Assembly (NCBI RefSeq): GCF_014200595.1
Contig: NZ_JACHCG010000002.1
Coordinates: 248,001-312,000, forward strand
Reading direction: 5' to 3'
DNA from: Pedobacter cryoconitis
Lineage (GTDB): Bacteria > Bacteroidota > Bacteroidia > Sphingobacteriales > Sphingobacteriaceae
Length of the DNA: 64,000 bases
Part shown: positions 56,332 through 64,000 of the stretch, in pieces
Layout: each line of letters starts with the position of its first letter
Numbering within the stretch: position 1 is the first letter of the stretch
Notes under the pieces: model-generated
Seen by the model: only the letters and a program-made list of their open reading frames with translations
What the model was told of the DNA's origin: nothing
The model's database searches: none
Program-made: the position numbers and the translations under genes

Positions 56332-57093
56332 TTGAAAATTACATTTTTAGGTACTGGCACTTCCCAGGGAATTCCTGTGATTTGCTGCAATTGTGAAGTC
56401 TGCCACTCTGATGATCCAAGGGACAATCGGTTGAGGGTATCTGTATTGATAGAAACGGGCGACAAGACGATTGTAATAGATAGCGGGCCTGATTTCAGGT
56501 ACCAGATGCTGCGTGCTGGTGTAAAGGATCTGGATGCGATTGTGTATACGCATGAACATAAGGACCATGTAGCAGGTTTGGATGATATTCGCCCTTTCAA
56601 TTATCTGTTGCAGAAGAATATTGATATTTACGCGACGGAAAGAGTTCAGGATGCTTTAAAAAGGGAGTTCTCTTATATTTTCGCGGAAAAGGTTTATCCG
56701 GGGATCCCACAGATCAATGTACATACGATTGCTACTGAGAATTTTTATATCGGAAAAACGGAGCTGATCCCTTTACCGATTATGCATTATAAGTTGCCGA
56801 TACTTGGTTTCAGGATGAATGACTTTACCTATATCACCGATGCGAAAACTATTCCGCAGGAAACAATTGCTAAAATAAAAGGAACAAAGGTGTTGGTAGT
56901 GAATGCTTTACAGCTTGAAGATCATATTTCACATTTTACTTTAGGAGAAGCGATTGCTTTTGCGAAGGAGATTGGCGCGGAGATGACTTATTTAACGCAT
57001 ATCAGTCATAATATGGGGAAACATGCAAATGTGGAGCAGGAATTGCCGGATAATATCAGGCTGGGGTATGACGGATTGGTTATAAATTTATAA
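56332..57093 (+). CDS. Metallo-beta-lactamase-fold hydrolase, PhnP-like
   Basis: 254 residues starting at a TTG (56332): the residues before it run back into the lolA terminator, and the conserved start of the family (KITFLGTGTSQGIPVI) lies right there. Zinc ligands are visible in HEHKDHVAGL (HxHxDH) and further His near PIMHYK and THISHN; Cys residues CCNCEVCHSDD match PhnP-like phosphodiesterases. A TATTTTTG -7 element lies at 56270-56277. Exact substrate unknown. Confidence 0.85.
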   Translation: MKITFLGTGTSQGIPVICCNCEVCHSDDPRDNRLRVSVLIETGDKTIVIDSGPDFRYQMLRAGVKDLDAIVYTHEHKDHVAGLDDIRPFNYLLQKNIDIYATERVQDALKREFSYIFAEKVYPGIPQINVHTIATENFYIGKTELIPLPIMHYKLPILGFRMNDFTYITDAKTIPQETIAKIKGTKVLVVNALQLEDHISHFTLGEAIAFAKEIGAEMTYLTHISHNMGKHANVEQELPDNIRLGYDGLVINL

Positions 57094-57129
57094 TTTTTAA
57101 AATAGTTGCTTGATTATAGCGAATAAATA

Positions 57130-57137
57130 TATATTTG
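57130..57137 (+). promoter_or_regulatory. Promoter -7 element of tRNA-Leu(GAG)
   Basis: TATATTTG matches TAnnTTTG exactly, 13 bases before the tRNA. TTG at 57106-57108 (21 bases before) or at 57110-57112 (17 bases before) could be the -33 box. Confidence 0.65.
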
Positions 57138-57150
57138 CACCTCACAAGAT

Positions 57151-57234
57151 ATCCGGGTGGCGAAATTGGCAGACGCACCACCTTGAGGGGGTGGCGCTTG
57201 AAAAGGCGTGGCAGTTCGAATCTGCTTCCGGATA
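57151..57234 (+). tRNA. tRNA-Leu, anticodon GAG
   Basis: 84 bases with a 7-pair acceptor stem (ATCCGGG / TCCGGAT, one G-U), anticodon arm CCACC-TTGAGGG-GGTGG giving anticodon GAG, long variable arm, and T-arm GCAGTTCGAATCTGC. The 3' CCA is not encoded. Confidence 0.96.
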
Positions 57235-57246
57235 CAGCTCTATTAT

Positions 57247-57287
57247 AAAAAAGGGTCTTAACAATTCGCTTGTTAAGACCCTTTTTT
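57247..57287. terminator. Bidirectional terminator after tRNA-Leu(GAG)
   Basis: AAAAAAGGGTCTTAACAA and TTGTTAAGACCCTTTTTT pair perfectly over 18 bases around TTCGC. It ends both the tRNA and the leftward MazG-like gene. Confidence 0.95.
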
Positions 57288-57300
57288 CATTTATATAAAA

Positions 57301-57666
57301 TTACTGTGCTAATAAGTTTTCTGTTTTCGTCAGGAATTTCTCCGTAACCTCGTTAATGTCCATATTCATTCTTTCTGCCAGTACGGTTAACCACCAGATA
57401 CATTCACCCAATTTGTGTTCCAGTTCAGGAATAGCCTGATCTCCTTTTGGCCAGCGCCCCTGCTGAGACATGGTTAACCTTCCAACCAACCCTGCATCAG
57501 TAAGGAAAGCTAATGCATCTTCTTCTACAGACCACTCACTGCCATGGTGTTGTTGTTCTAATTGATGATACTGGCTTCTGATTTTCAGTGATCTTTCTTT
57601 AATATCTTTTAATTCTGAATTTTTCATGAGTAATTTGATCTTGATCAGCCAAGTTAGTTCATCCAT
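57301..57666 (-). CDS. MazG-like nucleotide pyrophosphohydrolase
   Basis: 121 residues, all helical, with the MazG-type metal site pattern in WSVEEDALAFLTDAGLVGRL and ELEHKLGECIWWLTVLAERM. Such proteins hydrolyse nucleoside triphosphates. An in-frame ATG at 57627 (MKNSELKDIKERSL) is an alternative start that removes 13 hydrophobic residues and may be the true one. Stands alone between two rightward genes; substrate unknown. Confidence 0.75.
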   Translation of the reverse strand: MDELTWLIKIKLLMKNSELKDIKERSLKIRSQYHQLEQQHHGSEWSVEEDALAFLTDAGLVGRLTMSQQGRWPKGDQAIPELEHKLGECIWWLTVLAERMNMDINEVTEKFLTKTENLLAQ

Positions 57667-57767
57667 TTCAGTTCTGCTAATATGCTTGTTAATAAGGTGC
57701 TTCTTATATAAATTACTAAAAATATCTTAGCTTGCTGCTGATTAACCTTATAACAGAAATAGATAAT

Positions 57768-58616
57768 ATGATAAAATTTGGTGCATCTTTATTATCATGG
57801 ATCTTACCAGAGTGGAAGGCCGCAGAAGGAGCTTATGCGATTCAAAAAACCGCAGCAGCAGGATTTGATATACTGGAGATCTTATTGCCTCCTTCGATGG
57901 ATATTGATACCGCAACTGTACGTAAACAGTTACAGGAACACCATATTCAGGCAATCTGCTCATTTAATCTTCCTGCCAATTGTCACATTCCTTTTTATCC
58001 GGACCAAGCGTATGAAGCTATCAAATCAGCACTTGATAAAGCCGCAGAACTGGAATCCGCGATCCTTGCAGGCGTGCTGCATAGTGCCATTGGTGTTTTT
58101 TCAGGTTCAGTGAAGACTGCTCAGGAAAATGAAACTCTTGTACAAGTATTAAACTTATCTGCCGGTTATGCCAGTCGTTTGGGGATAACGATGTGCCTGG
58201 AACCTATTAACCGTTATGAAAGTTATATATGCACGTGTGCTGCTGATGTGCTGGATTTAATTGAACAGGTTGGTTCGCCTGCGCTGGCACTTCATCTGGA
58301 TACTTTTCACATGAATATCGAAGAAGACAACTTTCGGGATCCGGTGATTTATAGCAGCGGGCATTTAAAACATATGCACATCACAGAAAGTAACCGGGGT
58401 ATGCCAGGGGAAGGAAATGTAAGCTGGGATGAGCTCTTTGAAGCCCTTGCAAAAATTAACTATGATGGAGCACTTGTATTAGAAAACTTTTCATCATCTA
58501 TTGATGGGATGGCAGAGCGTGTCAATCTATGGCATCCTTCCAAACATAATGCACAGGATCTGGCCGAAGGCAGTCTGGCTTTTATCAAACAAAAGGCTTT
58601 AGCTTATGGGTTGTAA
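57768..58616 (+). CDS. Ketose 3-epimerase (D-tagatose/D-psicose epimerase family)
   Basis: 282 residues from the ATG at 57768 (a TTG 36 bases upstream is less likely). A TIM-barrel of the AP-endonuclease-2/sugar epimerase family. Four metal/catalytic residues fit D-tagatose 3-epimerase: E145 (LEPINRYES), D178 (HLDTFHMNIEE), H204 (HMHITES) and E239 (VLENFSS), with spacings 33, 26 and 35 that equal those of the known 3-epimerases. NRGMPGEGNVSWDEL is also typical. Sugar substrate unproven; no sugar uptake genes beside it. Confidence 0.87.
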   Translation: MIKFGASLLSWILPEWKAAEGAYAIQKTAAAGFDILEILLPPSMDIDTATVRKQLQEHHIQAICSFNLPANCHIPFYPDQAYEAIKSALDKAAELESAILAGVLHSAIGVFSGSVKTAQENETLVQVLNLSAGYASRLGITMCLEPINRYESYICTCAADVLDLIEQVGSPALALHLDTFHMNIEEDNFRDPVIYSSGHLKHMHITESNRGMPGEGNVSWDELFEALAKINYDGALVLENFSSSIDGMAERVNLWHPSKHNAQDLAEGSLAFIKQKALAYGL

Positions 58617-58624
58617 AATTTTCT

Positions 58625-58735
58625 TACCTTTGTCTTTATAATTAATACATCCACTATGTAGGAGCTAATTTCTTTCGGAACAAAACAGGCCTGACTTCAG
58701 GTTTCTGTAATTATTCATTTTTATAGAAAGGAATT
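58625..58735 (+). promoter_or_regulatory. Leader of the ABC-F gene with promoter and start-stop minimal ORF
   Basis: TACCTTTG at 58625-58632 is an exact -7 match, so transcription starts near 58640 and leaves a leader of about 95 bases. The leader has a start-stop pair ATGTAG (58656-58661) followed by GGAGC, a small hairpin CCTG-ACTT-CAGG (58691-58702), and AGAAAGGAAT just before the gene start, one of few good ribosome-binding sites in the window. Such leaders control ABC-F genes in Firmicutes; here it is suggestive. Confidence 0.5.
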
Positions 58736-60328
58736 ATGATTATTCTTCAAGGCGCATCCTATGCGCATCCAAACAGGGATATATTATTCTCTGCACTCAA
58801 CCTCATTGTAAATAAACACGATAAAGTTGCACTGATTGGCAATAATGGAGTCGGTAAATCTACGCTTCTAAAAATCCTGGCTGGAAAATTACCTCTTGCT
58901 CAAGGATTAATAAAGACTGATTCGAAGCCTTATTATATGCCTCAAATATTTGGTCAGTTCAACGCATATACCGTTGCTCAGGCCCTTCAGGTCGCAGATA
59001 AACTAAATGCACTCCGGGAAATTCTTGATGGGAAGGCAAATGATACAAACCTGACTTTGCTTGACGATGACTGGGCAATTGAAGAACGCTGCGAAGAAGC
59101 GCTTGCACATTGGAAGCTTGATGGTCTGGAGCTTACTCAAAAGATGGAAACACTAAGTGGTGGACAGAAGACACGGGTGTTTCTTGCTGGCATCAGTATT
59201 CATCGTCCTGAGATAGTTTTATTAGATGAGCCCAGCAATCACCTGGATACTTTAAGCAGGGAAATATTATATGCTTATATCAAGTCGGCCAAAAATACTT
59301 TAATGCTGGTTAGTCATGACAGAACACTATTAAACCTCCTGAGTTCAGTCTATGAGTTGAGTAATCATGGCATAGCTGTGTATGGTGGTAACTATGATTT
59401 TTACGCAGCACAGAAATTGATAGAGAGTGAAGCTTTGGTGCAGGAGCTTAGCAATAAGGAAAAGGCGCTTCGTAAGGCGAAGGAAACAGCAAAAGATACT
59501 TTAGAACGACAGCAAAAACTGGATGCCAGGGGAAAGAAAAAGCAGGAGAAAGCTGGGGTGCCAACTATCGCTATGAATACGCTTAGAAATAATGCAGAGA
59601 AAAGTACATCCAGAATAAAAGGAGCCCATATTGAAAAAATAGGTTTTATTGCTAAGGAGCTTAGCCAGTTGCGGGCGGCGCTGCCCGGTATAGATCAAAT
59701 GAAGATTGGGTTTGATAATTCGACGCTTCACCAGGGGAAGATATTAATTACTGCAAAAGATATCAATTTTGGGTACAGTGATCAATTGATCTGGAAACAA
59801 CCCCTGAATTTCCAGATCAGTAGTGGTGAACGTATTACGCTAAAAGGGCTGAATGGTTCTGGTAAGACTACTTTAATAAAAATGATATTGGCGGAGCTTC
59901 AGCCTGTATCAGGAAGTATACAAAGTGCTCACGTTAAAACTATTTATATTGATCAGGATTATTCATTAATTGATCATAAACTCAGTGTATATCAGCAGGC
60001 AGAACAATACAACGCTGGTGAATTACAGGAGCATGAAATAAAGATCCGTTTAAACCGGTTTTTGTTTACAAAAGAATATTGGGACAAGCCTTGTGAGGCA
60101 TTAAGTGGCGGAGAAAAGATGAGGTTGATGCTCTGTTCTTTAACGATTAGTAAGCAATCACCGGATATGATTATTCTGGATGAGCCAACAAACAATCTGG
60201 ACATACAGAATATTGAGATTTTAACTAATGCGGTTAATGAATATAAAGGGACGTTACTGGTCGTATCTCATGATACTTGTTTTTTGAAACAAATCAATAT
60301 AGAACGGTCCGTTGTTTTGGATGATTAA
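58736..60328 (+). CDS. ABC-F family ATPase (translation factor type)
   Basis: 530 residues with two ABC domains in one chain and no membrane span. Domain 1: IGNNGVGKST, LSGGQKTR, IVLLDEPSNHLD; domain 2: LKGLNGSGKTT, LSGGEKMR, MIILDEPTNNLD. A charged helical linker (about 235-285) between the domains is the ribosome-facing part in this family. Members act on ribosomes, some conferring antibiotic resistance. Subfamily not assigned. Confidence 0.9.
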   Translation: MIILQGASYAHPNRDILFSALNLIVNKHDKVALIGNNGVGKSTLLKILAGKLPLAQGLIKTDSKPYYMPQIFGQFNAYTVAQALQVADKLNALREILDGKANDTNLTLLDDDWAIEERCEEALAHWKLDGLELTQKMETLSGGQKTRVFLAGISIHRPEIVLLDEPSNHLDTLSREILYAYIKSAKNTLMLVSHDRTLLNLLSSVYELSNHGIAVYGGNYDFYAAQKLIESEALVQELSNKEKALRKAKETAKDTLERQQKLDARGKKKQEKAGVPTIAMNTLRNNAEKSTSRIKGAHIEKIGFIAKELSQLRAALPGIDQMKIGFDNSTLHQGKILITAKDINFGYSDQLIWKQPLNFQISSGERITLKGLNGSGKTTLIKMILAELQPVSGSIQSAHVKTIYIDQDYSLIDHKLSVYQQAEQYNAGELQEHEIKIRLNRFLFTKEYWDKPCEALSGGEKMRLMLCSLTISKQSPDMIILDEPTNNLDIQNIEILTNAVNEYKGTLLVVSHDTCFLKQINIERSVVLDD

Positions 60329-60352
60329 TAGAAATAAATATTAGCTTGCGAT

Positions 60353-61063
60353 ATGGAACTACATCCGGAACTTAAAAAATTTATAGAGAAGAAAATAGAA
60401 CCAGACAACCTTTACCTTCCGCAGAATTATCCTGAAGTCAAAACTTTTGAGAAATTTCAACAGGGGTATAAATACATTGAAGGTACTGGTGAGATTTTAA
60501 CTGGCACAAAGCCTTCGGATTTTAAAGAAAGCTGGTATGTAATCTGTTCTAATGATATGAATGATCCTTTTTTTGTGGATTTATCTGAGCAGGATCAGGG
60601 TTTTCCAGTCTATTTTTCATGGCATGGTGCGGGAAGCTGGGAACTGGTTAAAGTTGCTGAGGATTTAAAAGATTTCACAGCAAAATTGTTGAGCATACAA
60701 AAAGTTGATCAGGATAAAGCTGAATTACTTCGGCTATTGGAGACTAAATTTGATTTGACTATTGAGTTGTGGAAGGAAATGTATGCATCAATTGAAGAAG
60801 AAGAGAAAGATGATCATGTTGAGGATGCAGATCTTTCAGAATGGATCAGCGGAAAAGTTGTAATCAGAGATATTGGTCAGCAGAAGATGAAAATTGTACA
60901 TTATTTGAAAGAGCATTTTAAATTAACCCCACAACAGGCTTTAGCCTTAAGTAAACAAAAGGATATTGAAGTTGATCAGGGCCATCTGCTCTATCTCAAA
61001 GGGCTTGTTAACTATCTGAAGGAACTCGGTGCAACAGCTGAATTTGTTCCGGATAAAAAATAA
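60353..61063 (+). CDS. Unknown protein with ribosomal L7/L12-like C-terminal domain
   Basis: 236 residues, cytoplasmic. The N-terminal part (PSDFKESWYVICSNDMNDPF then FVDLSEQDQGFPVYFSWHG) looks like the SMI1/KNR4 (SUKH) superfamily found in immunity proteins, here weakly. The C-terminal 65 residues (KIVHYLKEHFKLTPQQALAL ... HLLYLKGLVNYLKELGATAEF) follow the L7/L12 C-terminal pattern of two helices and a strand. It follows the ABC-F gene by 24 bases, probably in the same transcript. No function known. Confidence 0.6.
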   Translation: MELHPELKKFIEKKIEPDNLYLPQNYPEVKTFEKFQQGYKYIEGTGEILTGTKPSDFKESWYVICSNDMNDPFFVDLSEQDQGFPVYFSWHGAGSWELVKVAEDLKDFTAKLLSIQKVDQDKAELLRLLETKFDLTIELWKEMYASIEEEEKDDHVEDADLSEWISGKVVIRDIGQQKMKIVHYLKEHFKLTPQQALALSKQKDIEVDQGHLLYLKGLVNYLKELGATAEFVPDKK

Positions 61064-61086
61064 CTTATAAAAGGCAAATTGCCGGT

Positions 61087-61125
61087 AAAAACTGAATGCA
61101 GGCTTACCAGCCTGCATTCAGTTTT
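61087..61125. terminator. Bidirectional hairpin terminator
   Basis: AAAACTGAATGCAGGC and GCCTGCATTCAGTTTT pair perfectly over 16 bases with a 7-base loop between the convergent gene ends. Confidence 0.92.
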
Positions 61126-61139
61126 GTAATCATCTTAAA

Positions 61140-61376
61140 TTACTGGTTTTGAGGTGGCCTCATTGTTGTATCTGGTCTTGGATCAGTTCTTTTTAGCGTG
61201 TCATTTTTTGCAGGCCATCCCTTTTTCTTTGTAGACTTCTTTGCCGGAGACTTTTTCTCCATGCGTTTCTTTGTCGTATCCTGTTTTTGCCTTGTTGTAT
61301 CCTGGTAAGGCATTTCAATTGCAAATGTTGTGAAGCAGAATGTGCTGAACAACATCATCATTACTAATTTTTTCAT
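61140..61376 (-). CDS. Small secreted basic protein, unknown
   Basis: 78 residues. A signal peptide (first 19 residues, ending in FAIE) is followed by a Lys/Thr/Pro-rich tail (KKSPAKKSTKKKGWPAKNDT) of low complexity and high positive charge. No family is recognised. It would lie in the periplasm or be exported. Its low complexity makes the coding call moderate. Confidence 0.6.
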   Translation of the reverse strand: MKKLVMMMLFSTFCFTTFAIEMPYQDTTRQKQDTTKKRMEKKSPAKKSTKKKGWPAKNDTLKRTDPRPDTTMRPPQNQ

Positions 61377-61623
61377 GGTTTAAAATTTAAGTGAATGTTT
61401 TGATTTACAGTGGCTTAAACAAAGGATAATAGCATTAGTTTTATAATTTTAGAAATCGGGTAAAAAGCTTTCTTACTGATAGGGAAATTTGTCGTTTTTT
61501 AGCACTTCACGTAATTATATCTATAGTTGCCGTAATAATATAAACCCGTTGACATTATTGAATTACTTTTCATCTGTAGAGCTGAAAAGCTTATTTAACC
61601 TTAAACTTATATTATCACATACC

Positions 61624-61824
61624 ATGGGCGCAAACAATGATTTATTTCTCGATATAGTGGAATTCAATGCAAAGTCAGGATTTGTCTCAGACGAACTTGA
61701 TTTATTGACAAGTGAACAAACCGGTGGTTTGTCAATGGAATATATAACAAATCTGCTAAAATGCAGGATTCTTGAGCAGCAGTTAGATGAGCTAAAAGGT
61801 TTATTGAGTAAGCATAATTCTTAG
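61624..61824 (+). CDS. Small protein of unknown function
   Basis: 66 residues from the ATG at 61624 (MGANNDLFLDIVEF). A TTG start 135 bases upstream would add 45 residues that look noncoding. No signal peptide; mainly helical with Cys near 51. No family recognised. The 247-base stretch before it is AT-rich and contains no other gene. Confidence 0.5.
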   Translation: MGANNDLFLDIVEFNAKSGFVSDELDLLTSEQTGGLSMEYITNLLKCRILEQQLDELKGLLSKHNS

Positions 61825-61932
61825 GCTTAAAGAACCTGTTTACTTCATAATTTCCTCATTCTCTTAAATATTTATCTGACTTTATTAATACTTAAAAGTT
61901 ATTCATATGTTATCATAATAATAACATCTTAT

Positions 61933-61948
61933 GATTGTTCTTAACAAT
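61933..61948. promoter_or_regulatory. Palindrome before the SusC gene
   Basis: ATTGTT-CTT-AACAAT is a perfect 6-base inverted repeat about 80 bases before the receptor ATG. It resembles a dimeric activator site, but no regulator is adjacent. Confidence 0.35.
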
Positions 61949-61990
61949 TTAATAACTTCAAAGTATATCCGTATTAAACTGAGAGCTACA

Positions 61991-61996
61991 TCTTTG
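61991..61996 (+). promoter_or_regulatory. Weak -7 promoter element for the SusC gene
   Basis: CATCTTTG (61989-61996) differs from TAnnTTTG at one base. No -33 box is clear. Confidence 0.3.
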
Positions 61997-62027
61997 GCGG
62001 AATTTTAAAGCTTAGATAAAACCATTT

Positions 62028-64000
62028 ATGAGAAAAAACTACAAATTAATTTTCGTGGTTACCCATTCTTTTCAGCAAAAGATATTTTTGCTGTTATTAA
62101 TGCTGGCCATCTCAGTCTGTACTTATGCACAACAACAGACCAGAGTTATTAAAGGAAAAGTAGCCGATGAAAACAATGGCGCTTTACCTGGCGTCACGGT
62201 CAGGGTTAAAGGAACTAAATCAGCTACCTCTACTAACCAGGACGGTAATTTTATTATACAAGTAAGCAGCCCGCAGGACATTCTTGTATTTAACATGCTG
62301 GGAACCCTTACTAAAGAAGTAACTGTTGGTAGTAATCCAAACTTAAACATTACACTCGTTACCGATAGCAAGCAGCTACAAGATGTAGTTGTGATTGGTT
62401 ATGGCACTTCAAGCAAAAAGGATTTAACAGGAGCAGTAACTTCTGTAAATTCCGAAGAATTTAATCAGGGGGTAATGACTAGTCCTGCGCAATTACTGCA
62501 AGGTAAGGTAGCCGGATTAAATGTCACTAAAAGCGGTGACCCGAATGCAAAGCCATCTACTATATTAAGAGGGCCTTCTACTTTACGTGAGGGAGCTGCG
62601 CAAGAGCCATTTTATGTAATCGATGGTGTTCCAGGCGCATCGATCGATTTGTTAGCCCCTGCTGATATAGAAAGTATAGACATTTTAAAAGATGCTTCTT
62701 CTACGGCTATTTACGGTTCAAGAGCTGCAAACGGAGTAATTATTGTTACGACCAAAAGATCCAAAGGAGGGCAATCCAGACTTTCTTATAGTGGGTATGG
62801 GGCAGTGGAAAGTGTATCTAAGAAATATGATATGCTGAGCGGGCCAGAATTACGTCAGTATTTGAAAGACAATAAGCAAACGTTAAACCCGATTGATGAT
62901 GATGGATCTGATACCAACTGGCAAAAATTGCTGGAAAGAACTGGTTATTCACAAAATCATAACTTGTCTTATGGCGGTTCTGGTGCATCTTCCGAATACG
63001 GTGCAAGTGTCAATTATTTCGACAACCAGGGAATCCTGAAAAACACATCTTTAAAAAGAACGATTGTCCGTGCTTATGTAAATCAGCGTTTCTTTAATGA
63101 CAGGCTGAAATTAGGTCTGACGATCACCAACAGTGCTACTACTGGTAATGATATTTATCAAACTCAGGCACTTTCCAACATGTTGTTCTATTTACCTACA
63201 GTAAGCCCCTTCAATGCGGACGGAACTTATAAAGAAAACTATGACAGAACGGGTAGCGGAACAAGAAACCCACTTTCAATTGTAGACAATAACAGTATCA
63301 AAAATGTGAACAATAAAACCCTGATCAATGGGATGGCACAAGTGAACATCTTATCAGGTTTGAAATTTACAGCAAGTTTATCTACACAAAAAGATCAGAA
63401 TAATGCAAGCTCTTATTTAAACAGTCAGTCTGGACTTGCCAGAGGAGTAAACGGACAGGCTATCAAAGCAGATGTACTGAATAAATCTGAAGTGATAGAA
63501 GGATACTTTAACTATGATAAAATATTTGGTCAGCATAGTTTGAAATTACTGGCTGGTTATTCGTGGCAAGAAGACCGGACTAATGATGGTTTCGGTGTAA
63601 CTACACAAGGGTTCTCGAATGATAACCTGGGCGCAAACAATATCTTTTTATCTAACCCATCCTTACTTTCGCAAATTACATTTGCCAATTCGCCAATTTC
63701 TACTTTGAGACTAATCTCATTTTACGGAAGAGCACAGTATAGCTATAAAGATAAATACCTGTTTCAGGCCTCTTTGAGAAAAGACGGTTCTTCTGCTTTC
63801 GGTATCAATAGCCGTTGGGGATTATTTCCTGCGGTATCTGCCGGATGGAGAATTATTGGAGAAGATTTTATGAAAAGTGTACCTGTGATCAGTGATCTGA
63901 AATTAAGAGCTGGTTATGGTAAATCAGGAAATAGTCTTGGTTTTGATGCGTTCTCTGCTTTATTGGTTTATGGAACACCTGCAACCAGCAGTAAATACCT
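62028..64000 (+). CDS. SusC/RagA-family TonB-dependent outer-membrane receptor, partial
   Basis: Open to the right edge (657 codons visible, usual length about 1,000), so the C-terminus is missing. A signal peptide ends near TYAQQ. A carboxypeptidase-regulatory-like domain (GKVADENNGALPGVTVRVKG) is followed by a TonB box region and plug (LQDVVVIGYGTSSKKDLTGA, YVIDGVPG, DIESIDILKDASSTAIYGSR, GVIIVTTK) and the first barrel strands. SusC pumps in glycans or other nutrients with a SusD partner, expected beyond the edge. No FecR/sigma pair is seen upstream. Confidence 0.95.
   Translation, partial: MRKNYKLIFVVTHSFQQKIFLLLLMLAISVCTYAQQQTRVIKGKVADENNGALPGVTVRVKGTKSATSTNQDGNFIIQVSSPQDILVFNMLGTLTKEVTVGSNPNLNITLVTDSKQLQDVVVIGYGTSSKKDLTGAVTSVNSEEFNQGVMTSPAQLLQGKVAGLNVTKSGDPNAKPSTILRGPSTLREGAAQEPFYVIDGVPGASIDLLAPADIESIDILKDASSTAIYGSRAANGVIIVTTKRSKGGQSRLSYSGYGAVESVSKKYDMLSGPELRQYLKDNKQTLNPIDDDGSDTNWQKLLERTGYSQNHNLSYGGSGASSEYGASVNYFDNQGILKNTSLKRTIVRAYVNQRFFNDRLKLGLTITNSATTGNDIYQTQALSNMLFYLPTVSPFNADGTYKENYDRTGSGTRNPLSIVDNNSIKNVNNKTLINGMAQVNILSGLKFTASLSTQKDQNNASSYLNSQSGLARGVNGQAIKADVLNKSEVIEGYFNYDKIFGQHSLKLLAGYSWQEDRTNDGFGVTTQGFSNDNLGANNIFLSNPSLLSQITFANSPISTLRLISFYGRAQYSYKDKYLFQASLRKDGSSAFGINSRWGLFPAVSAGWRIIGEDFMKSVPVISDLKLRAGYGKSGNSLGFDAFSALLVYGTPATSSKY

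Noticed and set aside
1..64000. CRISPR arrays, rRNA genes, intact transposases or prophage genes
   Set aside because: No repeat-spacer pattern, rRNA sequence, full transposase or phage structural gene was recognised on either strand.

Overview
The window looks like chromosomal DNA of a Bacteroidota bacterium of the Sphingobacteriaceae, most like Pedobacter. The signs are a SusC/RagA-type TonB receptor, the TAnnTTTG promoter element before several genes and tRNAs, few Shine-Dalgarno sequences, an Asn-rich insertion in Rho, an ADP-heptose pathway with separate kinase and adenylyltransferase genes, and many short-signal lipoproteins. The genus is inferred from family resemblance, not from a marker gene.

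Layout. 1-5059 (minus): the start of a hybrid NRPS-PKS (A-T-KS-AT, running off the left edge) with an FkbM-type methyltransferase translationally coupled upstream. 5514-15314 (plus): a compact run beginning with a TetR regulator, then an HD-domain protein with a Pycsar-type membrane effector domain, polyphosphate kinase, a beta-propeller-like lipoprotein, a GAF protein, and a secreted protein that joins a kinase-like motif to an Omp85-like barrel; it ends at a strong hairpin. 15375-19093: an orphan lipoprotein and glycogen synthesis genes glgA-glgC. 19401-23224 (minus): an NtrC-family regulator, its histidine kinase and a 2Fe-2S flavin reductase. A good sigma54 promoter (23399-23416) faces the other way into a membrane-fusion protein, two ABC ATPases and two MacB/FtsX permeases (23447-31040), so the two-component system probably controls this exporter.

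31058-38107: a metal-receptor-like protein without signal peptide, tRNA-Leu(UAG), a Fic protein under a palindromic operator, a 588-base noncoding stretch, then tig, clpP, clpX and AMP nucleosidase. 38104-43374 (minus): sixA, a heptosyltransferase, hldC, gmhA, hldA and a PolX-like protein whose polymerase site has decayed while its PHP site remains. 43491-46041: two lipoproteins and a broken Rpn-type nuclease gene. 46090-57093: housekeeping genes sppA, folK, an orphan Hpt protein, pssA, rho, pyrF, a PspC protein, ftsK, lolA and an MBL-fold hydrolase. 57151-64000: tRNA-Leu(GAG), a MazG-like protein, a ketose 3-epimerase, an ABC-F protein with a structured leader, a protein with an L7/L12-like tail, two small unknown proteins and the start of a SusC receptor cut by the right edge.

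The most unusual parts are the polyphosphate operon (HD-PycTM next to ppk1, with the kinase-like/Omp85 fusion) and the NRPS-PKS edge. No CRISPR array, insertion sequence with intact transposase, rRNA gene or prophage was seen.
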